Assembly (NCBI RefSeq): GCF_026151205.1
Contig: NC_087074.1
Span: 1,736,001-1,800,000, forward strand
Length of the DNA stretch: 64,000 bases
Direction of reading: 5' to 3'
Origin: Bolinopsis microptera
Lineage: Eukaryota > Ctenophora > Tentaculata > Lobata > Bolinopsidae
Positions within the stretch are counted from its first letter, which is position 1. Each line of letters opens with the position of its first letter. The position numbers and the translations under genes are program-made. Below the pieces are notes generated by a model. The model saw only the letters and a list, made by a program, of their open reading frames with translations. It did no database searches and was not told where the DNA came from. Below, in pieces: positions 55,303 to 64,000 of this stretch.

Positions 55303-56670
55303 TAAACGCGTTCGCGTCGTCACTTCTAGCACAGTTGCGCCGTGCGCGTCGTATCGTACTCGATGCTAGCCAAATAAAAGAGCCAAATAAAAGAGCTTTA
55401 ATACTTTGGTTTCGGCGTGTTACATCTTAGGTTAATCTTACTTACGGCCTTTTTGCCTGATAAAAATTTACAAACTTTCCAAAGTTACTCCATGGAATAT
55501 GGATAAAGTGTACATTTGATTGGAAGTCTACTGTCTACAAACACTTTACTGTAGGTGGTAATCCTGCGCGGTCGATCGCTTATTTCGAGACGTAATACAG
55601 CTTAAAAGTTGAAGACAAGTTCAATCAAATGGATCTTTAGACACTTATTCATCTTTCGTGCAATTATCTTGAAGTAAAGTTTTTTAGAATGGAAATACTT
55701 TTAGCTTTACTGATGGAAAGTTTCACGATGTTCTAGAGTCAACGTCATCCATTTAAGTGACAAAAGGACGCTACATGTCACAGAATGACTTGATTTTCCG
55801 TTAAAAGTAGCCATTAGGTAACTTCATGGCCTTAGCAATGTTTATTTCGTGTTGGAAGTAAATTATAAGCTCTCTGTGGAATTTGGCTAAACGTGGTATT
55901 GACGAAATTTACGAAATTACGTATAAATTGACAAAATGGCGACAAAATGGCGTACAAGGTCAACATTTGTAACTGAAACGAAACAGCGCGCCAAACAAGG
56001 TAGACTGACTCGAACATTTCTCACGTGCGAGAGCTCTACTGCGCGTTCCACAGACTCTCTGGCGCCATTTCACCGAAACTGCAGTTGTTTTGCGACGTTT
56101 GTAGCTCGAGTTATAGTTCAAAATGTTTGCGAGTAGGCGTGTTTCTGACTTGACTTATATTATTGCGTTTATCAAATACACGGATATTTGTAAACTTATC
56201 ATACTTTATGCTATCGTTTGGAAAAGTTATTTGTACATAGATTCCAGAAATTTTCATGATTGCATCATTTTATTACAATTTATCATGAGCTTTTGAAAAC
56301 AGTCCGACGCTGAGCCCAAATTTCAGCAAAATAACGCCGTTTTTTCGTAACACTTTTTTTGATTCAAGGCCGTTTTAAAATCACGATATTCCAACAATGC
56401 AAGTTTTCCCAGAATTATGGCCGTGTGTTCTGATCTCATCATCGTTAGAACTATACCATGATACCAAAAATTTATAAATCCGAGAAACAAAATAATTATT
56501 GATTATCACCTATTTACTGGGCCGCGCTCAGCCTGTCATTCCGCCAAATCTTTATTGTTAATGAACATAATAGCCTGGGGTCCTCAGGTAACAAACACTC
56601 AGTCCACAATTGTATCACGTGGTGACCCCCACTGTCGCTTCACTGTAGAGTTTCGGCGATACAGGGGGAG

Positions 56671-56708
56671 CCGCGCACTCGTGCGCGGCGGGTCATACAA
56701 CGTATGAC
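56671..56708. repeat. Pair of compact hairpins
   Basis: GCCGCGCACTCGTGCGCGGC (9-bp stem, 2-nt loop) followed within two bases by GTCATACAACGTATGAC (7-bp stem, 3-nt loop). Function unknown. Confidence 0.6.
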
Positions 56709-57529
56709 AAGTCCACAATACCAAACACATGGACATGCCTTCAAAAGATTTTCAGAACTGCACAATCAGGAAGAACCAGAAATCAGTAGGAGAGAGACGT
56801 TATCGAGAGAGAGAGACCAGACAGAATTAAAAGTCGGCAGGAGGGATAAGTTACAGAGACAAAAGAATTATGCTCAAAAAACTAAATATCTTCGGCTTAA
56901 TGTAATATTTGTCGCTTAAACTCAGAGACCAGGGAGCAATAGTAGACAATCAAAACTGGTTGACCTGGCAGCATTAAACGTCGGCAGGGGAGAGACGTTA
57001 TCGAAACAGGAGCAGAAGAGAGTTAGAACAGAGAGAAAGGTGACTGGGTCTGTTGCATTGATATTTATTATTTTATGATTTCGTATATACTTTGGAGGAG
57101 ATGGAGGGTGAACTAAGGAATTTCCGTTCAGCTTTAGAATGCAGGATAAGATTGATAAGGTGCGGCCAGAACAAGTTATATTAGCACAGTTACAAACGCC
57201 CGCCCAGTTAGCTCTAACAGTGGCATCCAAGCGAACATGCACGAGATTAATCCTATTATTAAGTTTGAACGTGTAGAGTTTAGAAACGAGGTGACCTTTC
57301 TAACAGCCCAATGAAGCCCATAAATAGTTCAGTAGCTTGTCCACATCTGCCATGAGGTACCGGGCCTCATGGTTTTGCCAGGTGATTTAAGGAGCATTTG
57401 ATTCTGTGCGGGCATAGCGGAGGATCTGATGTTAGCTCATTTATTGTCTTACATTCGTTGCGAATCTATCTGCAGGATAGGCTGCAAAATATCTTTCTCA
57501 GCCCGGACGAGATTTTTTTAATTAAAAAA

Positions 57530-58650
57530 AAAGTTTTTTAAGAGAGGCTGGGCCTGGATGGCCCACGAGAGGATAGCATGTGGATGCTTTGCCTACCAGT
57601 ACCTACTACTGGAACTTTAGTTTTTCTGGAACTCCCATCAGATGGCTAACATGGCCGCTGTCAGGATAGGTCACATGCACAGCCCACTAGTTTCTGTTTA
57701 CTTTCAGAACGTGGCGAACAACGTCAACTTCGCGAAGTTATTAACTTGTTATCAAAACGTATCGCGCGAAAATGTTTTTGTAGACGCGCATGTGACATTA
57801 CGAGTGCAGAGCTCGCACTGGGCGAGACGCAAGATTGTGAACACTTTTCATGAGAAGCAGAAACATCCCAGCAACTCCTCTGTAACTGCAAGTGCATCCA
57901 GATCATGACGCTCGCGCTCAGAATGAGGATAAATGGTAAACCCCTAGGCCTACGGAGGATCTTAACAACAGTAAACTCATCCATATCTTCAAATTTGTGG
58001 AACAGTCGACAAGACTGGATAGGGAAAACTCTTTTGGGTAACCTCCTTGGATTCTTCACCAGGAACTTTCGCTAAATCCCACACTAGGAACTCAACCTGG
58101 GCCCATCTCCGCATAGAGACATATCTCCCAGGCTTTGACCTTGCTCGGAAGTCCCTTGTCTGCCCGCAGAAGTACTACAACGGAAGTGGGTTTGCTCTGA
58201 GCCAGGTAGCGACAGCTTCAAGACTCCAGGGGTCTGTTGCGTTGATATTTATTATTTTATGATTTCGTATATACTTTCGGAGTCCTAGCGTGCAGCTAGC
58301 AGGAGTTGCATTCTGTGGGCGCGGCGATAATACCTCCTTCTTAAAGTAGGAGGCCAGAAACCGTTGACCAGAACAGAGAGAGAAAGAGAGCTTTGCCTAC
58401 CTCTGGGGTATGGCAGTCCTATGGAAGATGCCGGGGGAATCAGAATGTGTAATGTAGGATGATGGTAAGTGTTGTAAGATGTGTCGTGTATGAACGCTTA
58501 AGTGGCAACTGGGTGTGGAAGAGAAAGGTGAACTAAGACGATGTGTGAGTAATCGCTATGTCACACCAGTCTGGTCCAGCTCCTCCGGCACAATTAAGCG
58601 TTTGGTGCGGTTTGCGAAGTTGACAATAGTGGAGATGTGTTGGTTGTCGA
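57530..58650 (-). mobile_element. LINE 3' fragment on the minus strand, split by an 804-bp insertion
   Basis: Minus-strand reading from 58650 encodes NFANRTKRLIVPEELDQTGVT then stop, followed by the 3' UTR to 58402, and resumes at 57597 to an A-rich end near 57530 (the plus strand shows T-rich/A-rich runs at 57512-57540). The break is caused by the insertion described separately. Other short matches to the family (GGGTCTGTTGC then a 40-bp AT-rich block) occur at 57045-57097 and 58228-58280. Confidence 0.7.
57598..58401. mobile_element. 804-bp insertion with 12-bp target-site duplication
   Basis: GCTTTGCCTACC is present at 57586-57597 and again at 58390-58401. Joining the flanks gives GGATGCTTTGCCTACCTCTG, which is what the uninterrupted sibling copy at 42545-42575 shows. 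The unit has no terminal inverted repeats. On the plus strand it ends in a purine tail (GAGAGAGAAAGAGA), which with the 12-bp duplication suggests target-primed retrotransposition (SINE or truncated LINE). An 88-codon ORF at 57642-57908 has no recognised similarity. Confidence 0.75.
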
Positions 58651-58992
58651 ATACCTTATCGGACCTTATTTGGACGGACATTAAATGAACGGACATAATT
58701 ATGAACGGACATTAATATGAACGCTAGAAGGCATTCAAAACCATAAAAAATCCGAATTGTTTTCATTTCTTTTGACGTTTTTTTATATACCGTGACCGTC
58801 AGGCCCTCAGCAAATGACGATAGGATCAGGATGAAGTCACCATAGGGAAGGGTACTGTTCTGCAACTTGGCAACAACACTATAAAACATGTAAAATCAGT
58901 CCAAAAATTGATCGTGTCACGTATCTTCAAGTTTTAATTGACCGATAAAATAACTAAAAACGGTCAAACACAATGTGCCGTATTATTGGCCA

Positions 58993-59095
58993 TGGCAAGG
59001 CGCCCGATAGGCGTCTGATAGGCGCCCGATAGGCGCCCGATAGGCGTCCGATAGGCGCCCGATAGGCGTCCAATAGGCGCCCGATAGGCCATGGT
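58993..59095. repeat. 11-bp GC-rich minisatellite (GATAGGCGCCC)
   Basis: About eight tandem units, each containing the palindrome GGCGCC, alternating CGCCC and CGTCC variants. Flanked at both ends by GGCCATGG or CATGG. Confidence 0.88.
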
Positions 59096-59524
59096 TCCGC
59101 TCGAATGACCCCATTTTTATACAATAGCATATGATATAACTATTATAAGCATCTCAATACTCAAAACTCAATATATTACATTGCAGCAGCCGACCGCAAT
59201 ACAGAACAGTTTTAAGTTCAACGTACAATTTTTATTTTTATATTTTATTGTTACGAAAACCTACTTAACTATTTATTGTTAGTTTACTAAAAGTAAAACC
59301 TTTTACAACGGTAACCTTATCTCAATACTCATTACTCAATATATTACATTTCAGAAGCCGACCGCAGTCGAAAAATTTATTATCAAATTTACTTACTTAG
59401 TTTTATCATTTGTTGCTAGTTGCTACTATATACTAGCGGGTTCAAAGGAAAATAGACGGCGCGGAACTTGTTGACATTTTGATCTTAGAAAAATATTTTA
59501 TTACTCTTCTATAGATGTGGATAC

Positions 59525-59655
59525 TGGCGGGGAGGTGAAACACATTTGTTTACGTTTTAAGTGGCGCCTCTATTCAGTAGGTTGAAGAGGTGATACACAT
59601 TTGTTTACTCTTGAGTGGCGCCTCTATTCAGCAGGTTGAAGAGGTGATACATATT
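59525..59655. repeat. Tandem duplication of ~62 bp
   Basis: The block GAGGTGAAACACATTTGTTT to GCGCCTCTATTCAGTAGGTT occurs twice, with a partial third start (GAGGTGATACATATT). Confidence 0.8.
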
Positions 59656-60661
59656 TTGTATTATAGAAGGCTTGTAACACTTGTAACTCCTTCTTGTTAC
59701 CCCCCTTTGAAGGTCCCGAATTATTTTCTGAACGAAAGCTCAAAAATAACCGAGAAATCGACCTTCGTATTAACTCATTTTGATGACTGTTTCTGACCTG
59801 AAATTGCACGAAAAATCGATTTAACTAGGTTTCAGAACCTATAAACACTTCCTTATCCCTCAACATTGATGTTTTATAGTTAATAATAATACGAGCAACA
59901 AGCAACATATATTTTGATCCTTCGTTTCTACTCATAACCTAGGGAGTTAAGCTGAAACCGAAAGATCGAGGCAATCCTCACCTTAACTGATCAAACTGGT
60001 ACTAACACAATTTTCAGATAGAAATGTTCTTTGCGATACGTTTATTGCAGCTTTGCAACTTGAGTGAAGACCAGAGTACGAAAACACACAGCAGGTAAGC
60101 AACTCACTTCTGGTGACTGTTTCTCACGAACATTCTGATCCTGCAACATAACAACAAGGAGATCGTCTCCTTAACAAATCGAACAGGTACTATCACAATT
60201 TCCAGAGCAGAGCATGATAATAAAGTCAAAAGAAACACAATGAAGGTAGGTTACGAACACCACAATAATATAACAATCATACTAACAGCTGAATTAAATT
60301 TATTCTGACGACGGGCAGCCCTGATGTGCTCCGTGATCCTTAACGAGCGACCAATTGTAATAGAGGTGTTATGTCACGTGACACCGATCCGTCCAATCAC
60401 AAACAGGAAGAGTGAGCAGATCGATATCGTATCTTTACTTTCCTTATCTGTATTTGACCCATTGAACAATTAAACCGACACATACTATAACTAAACAATG
60501 TTAATGTTCCGTTCATGATTGAGTGGTAAGCATCACAGTCAGTTGGAGGAACGACCAACACACTATCAAGATCGGTTGTCTATCGTAAACAACCCCCCCC
60601 CCCCCCAACAGTTTGTATTGTACGTGGGCAGTGGGCACGGTTATCAACTTAATAACACCAG

Positions 60662-60706
60662 AATGTGTGTGTGTCTGTGTGTCTGTGTGTGTGTCTGTGT
60701 GTGTGT
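60662..60706. repeat. (TG)n microsatellite
   Basis: TGTG runs with CTG interruptions; a 16-base C run lies nearby at 60591-60606. Confidence 0.9.
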
Positions 60707-60949
60707 AATTTCCGAACGGTTATACAAAAAAAAACGGTAATAGTTACGGGACTGGTTTTTTCGGTATAGTGCTGACAAAACTCTGACAAAGCCCATAAGC
60801 AAATTTTATAAAAATCGGCCGGTGGTAAGTGGTTTAATTGATGATTTTGTTCCAGAAATGTGACATAAATGGATGGGAGAGAGAACTTATTCATTTAGCA
60901 GGAACGCGCCAAAAACGTGCTTTTGTAAAATATATAAATATTACAATTT

Positions 60950-62375
60950 TCATATGACCTCATGGCTTAGCCGATTAGGAATAAGTTTGAAAAAGTTGTG
61001 ACATGTAATCTCTGAAGCTTCCTGATGACAGAATAACATTTTCGAAAATATCGTCGTTATATTCAAGAGTGGCAGACAATCTGTGATTACAGTGAAGTTC
61101 TTAACGCCACGCAAATAAACAAAGAAATGCTTCAGAGTTTGATACACGGTCTCAAATTCAATCTGAGTTTGCGGCCATATATGTGTTCGGCCATATATGT
61201 GTTCAGGAACTTTACGAGAAAAATATGCAATCACCCTCTTCTTTCCCTTAATCCTTTGAGTCAATGTGCCACCAAATGCGTGCTTATAGCCATCTAAAGT
61301 AACCTCATAGCTACTGTGTGGATCATCAACCTCAGGAAAAGCTAGGAGAGGACTTGATATCAACATGTCACGTAACCTCTAAAACGCAATCTGGCATTCC
61401 TCAGTCCATTCAAGCACTTTATTCTTCCGAAGTAAAGCATAAAGGGGACGCGCTATTTCGGAATATCTCTTGCAGAACTTCTTGGAATAATTTAACATGC
61501 CCAAAACTGACTGCAATTCCGCTCTATTACAGGGAGGTTCTAACTTCTTAATCATAATGTGCTCTATACGTTCATCTTAACTCCCTCCTTAGTCAGAGTA
61601 ACACCAACATACTCGACCTCATCGCGTAAAAATCTGCACTTACGGGGCGTCACCTAACTTAAGATTACCTAACTTAAGATTACCTAACTTAAGATTACCT
61701 AACTTAAGATTACCTAACTTAAGATTACCTAACTTAAGACGAGCAAACATAACTGACAGTATCTGAATATGCCATTTCACATCACGCGTGAATATCAGTA
61801 GATCATCTATAAAGAATGCTAACGAATCTGAGATACACAGACCGCTTATATACTACTAAAAGTTGCCGAACTAGATTTCAGGCCCATGACCATTCTAGCA
61901 ACCTGATACCTTTTTTGATTGTGTATAAACTTCGTGACGTGCATTGATTCCTTGGTATAAGGAACCTGATGAAAAGATTTAGTCAGACCTACTTTGTCTA
62001 GGTTATGGTTCAGCTCCATCAAATCATTCTGAAGCTCCAAATTTACCATTCTCAGATCTGCAACTAATCTAGAGCGATTTCCTGATGGCACAAAGAAAAG
62101 GGGAGGATTAAAATTAGAGTGATCCTTGCACTCCTCAAATACACCAGATGTGATCAAACCCCTAATTTGCCTATCTATTTCCGGCTGCTGCTTGAACGGA
62201 ACTTTTCTCGATGGAACCCACATAGGTTTATACTGCTGGAGATGTGCCTCATAGAAATTACAGCATCCTAAATCATGCTCTCCAGTCGAGAAAATTGATC
62301 TATACTCACACACAAGGTCATTCCTGTCCTCCTCACTTATTTTCAACTCGTCTAACTTCAATTGCTTAAAGAACT
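60950..62375 (-). pseudogene. Decayed Ty3/gypsy-type retroelement polymerase (RT and RNase H parts)
   Basis: Reading the minus strand from 62361: an RT N-terminal part (EIDRQIRGLITSGVFEECKD, SRLVADLRMVN, KVGLTKSFHQVPY) to a stop at 61846. Then the catalytic region as FFIDDLLIFTRDVKWH at about 61.8 kb, an in-frame 15-bp repeat expansion (61655-61738), CRFLRDEVEYVGVTLT, LGMLNYSKKF, and after a TAG at 61379-61381 the RNase H region (LLAFPEVDDP, VIAYFSRKVPEH). The YxDD box reads FIDD. No gag, protease, integrase or LTR was found within the window; the 5' side runs into an 18-bp repeat array. It is an old, non-functional copy. Confidence 0.8.
61655..61738. repeat. 15-bp tandem repeat inside the retroelement RT
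   Basis: About six copies of CTAACTTAAGATTAC. The unit is five codons, so on the minus strand it reads LKLGN repeatedly without breaking the frame, in the loop just after the catalytic aspartates. Confidence 0.85.
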
Positions 62376-62429
62376 CTCTCTATCCCATTGTTGTAGTATG
62401 TAGTATCCCATTCCATATTCCATAATAAC

Positions 62430-64000
62430 TAGCGGCTCCTCCTCAGCTAGTTTACTCTCCTCAGCTAGTTTCCCCTCCTCAGCTAGTTTACTCTCCTCAG
62501 CTAGTTTACACTCCTCAGCTAGTTTACTCTCCTCAGCTAGATTCCTCTCCTCAGCTAGTTTACTCTCCTCAACTAGTTTACTCTCCTCAGCTAGTTTACT
62601 CTCCTCAGCTAGTTTACTCTCCTCAACTAGTTAACTCTCCTCAGCTAGTTTACTCTCCTCAACTAGTTTACTCTCCTCAGCTAGTTTCCTCTCCTCAGCT
62701 AGTTTACTCTCCTCAGCTAGATTCCTCTCCTCAGCTAATTTCCTCTCCTCAGCTAGTTTACACTCCTCAGCTAGTTTACTCTCCTCAGCTAGATTCCTCT
62801 CCTCAGCTAGTTTACTCTCCTCAGCTAGTTTACACTCCTCAGCTAGTTTACTCTCCTCAGCTAGATTCCTCTCCTCAGCTAATTTCCTCTCCTCAGCTAG
62901 TTTCCTCTCCTCAGCTAGTTTACTCTCCTCAACTAGTTTACTCTCCTCAGCTAGATTCCTCTCCTCAGCTAGTTTACTCTCCTCAACTAGTTTACTCTCC
63001 TCAGCTAGTTTCCTCTCCTCAGCTAGTTTACTCTCCTCAACTAGTTTACTCTCCTCAACTAGTTTACTCTCCTCAGCTAATTTCCTCTCCTCAGCTAGTT
63101 TCCTCTCCTCAGCTAGTTTACTCTCCTCAACTAGTTTACTCTCCTCAGCTAGTTTACTCTCCTCAGCTAGTTTACTCTCCTCAGCTAGTTTACTCTCCTC
63201 AACTAGTTTACTCTCCTCAGCTAATTTCCTCTCCTCAGCTAGTTTCCTCTCCTCAGCTAGTTTACTCTCCTCAACTAGTTTACTCTCCTCAGCTAGTTTA
63301 CTCTCCTCAGCTAGTTTACTCTCCTCAACTAGTTAACTCTCCTCAGCTAGTTTACTCTCCTCAACTAGTTTACTCTCCTCAGCTAGTTTCCTCTCCTCAG
63401 CTAGTTTACTCTCCTCAGCTAGATTCCTCTCCTCAGCTAATTTCCTCTCCTCAGCTAGTTTACTCTCCTCAACTAGTTTACTCTCCTCAGCTAGTTTACT
63501 CTCCTCAGCTAATTTCCTCTCCTCAGCTAGTTTCCTCTCCTCAGCTAGTTTACTCTCCTCAACTAGTTTACTCTCCTCAGCTAATTTCCTCTCCTCAGCT
63601 AGTTTACTCTCCTCAACTAGTTTACTCTCCTCAGCTAGTTTACTCTCCTCAGCTAATTTCCTCTCCTCAGCTAGTTTCCTCTCCTCAGCTAGTTTACTCT
63701 CCTCAACTAGTTTACTCTCCTCAGCTAGTTTACTCTCCTCAACTAGTTTACTCTCCTCAGCTAGTTTCCTCTCCTCAGCTAGTTTACTCTCCTCAACTAG
63801 TTAACTCTCCTCAGCTAGTTTACTCTCCTCAACTAGTTTACTCTCCTCAGCTAGTTTACTCTCCTCAGCTAGTTTACTCTCCTCAACTAGTTAACTCTCC
63901 TCAGCTAGTTTACTCTCCTCAACTAGTTTCCTCTCCTCAGCTAGTTTACTCTCCTCAACTAGTTTACTCTCCTCAGCTAGTTTCCTCTCCTCAGCTAGTT
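62430..64000. repeat. 18-bp minisatellite running off the window end (about 87 copies)
   Basis: Units of CTAGTTTACTCTCCTCAG with recurrent variants (TTTCCT, ATTCCT, CAACTAG, CTAATTT, CTAGTTAACT). Variant order repeats over several units, so a higher-order period exists. Begins about 60 bp 5' of the retroelement remnant. Confidence 0.95.

Larger units (their letters stand above)
54031..56900. other. Intergenic region after LYST, no gene seen
   Basis: AT-rich sequence with two hairpin groups. 56518-56550 (GCTCAGCCTGTCATTCCGCC) is the reverse complement of 20085-20115, so an unidentified dispersed repeat is present. No ORF above 71 codons and no recognised motif. Confidence 0.5.
59100..60940. 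other. Intergenic spacer with dispersed repeats, no gene seen
   Basis: 59160-59230 and 59320-59370 share ATCTCAATACTC and ATATATTACATT and GCCGACCGCA, and 59805-59870 resembles 17965-18045 (AAATTGCACGAAAAATCGAT, ACACTTCCTTATCCCTC). This looks like repeat debris. No coding region supported. Confidence 0.5.

Noticed and set aside
56704-56919. 71-codon ORF with an Arg/Glu-rich composition
   Set aside because: Composition follows a GAGAGAGA-rich stretch; no homology or conserved context.
1-64000. CRISPR arrays or bacterial defence loci suggested by the many tandem repeats
   Set aside because: Repeats are contiguous without unique spacers, and the genes are intron-containing animal genes.

Overview
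This is a eukaryotic, almost certainly invertebrate metazoan, genomic window. It has split genes with consistent GT/AG junctions, an animal lysosomal trafficking regulator, UDP-glycosyltransferase and translocator-protein genes, animal-type non-LTR and Ty3/gypsy retroelements, and very heavy minisatellite and foldback DNA in AT-rich introns. I cannot name the species; an early-branching animal such as a cnidarian or sponge would fit, but that is inference. No bacterial-style operon, CRISPR array, tRNA or rRNA was seen.

The backbone is one long plus-strand gene, the orthologue of LYST (lysosomal trafficking regulator: ConA-like domain, armadillo-like helices, PH, BEACH and WD40). I traced about 35 exons from 460 to 53723, with nearly every splice phase matching. 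They cover roughly 2,360 residues, and the N-terminal part (about 1,400 residues by comparison with vertebrate LYST) must lie upstream of the window.

Every other host gene I can model lies inside a LYST intron on the opposite strand. Intron 1101-4491 holds a two-exon UDP-glycosyltransferase (1282-4076). Intron 4579-15023 holds a TauD/TfdA-like Fe(II)/2-oxoglutarate dioxygenase (6891-7817) and a CR1/jockey-type LINE (about 9.1-12.47 kb). Intron 17149-33105 holds three tandem TSPO/MBR-like genes (21795-23117, 26737-27896, 29181-31702), each of four exons with identical junctions. Intron 38769-46384 holds three tandem members of a small secreted protein family that I do not recognise (39903-40606, 42819-43540, 44728-46170). 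The first of these has lost its start codon and has an in-frame stop.

The introns are packed with repeats: nonamer minisatellites built on GGTAACTAT, arrays of 10-43 bp units, and many palindromic foldback elements (50 bp to about 650 bp arms). The region after LYST (54-64 kb) has no host gene that I can support. It holds LINE remnants, an 804-bp insertion with a 12-bp target duplication, a decayed Ty3/gypsy polymerase region on the minus strand, and an 18-bp repeat array running off the window end.
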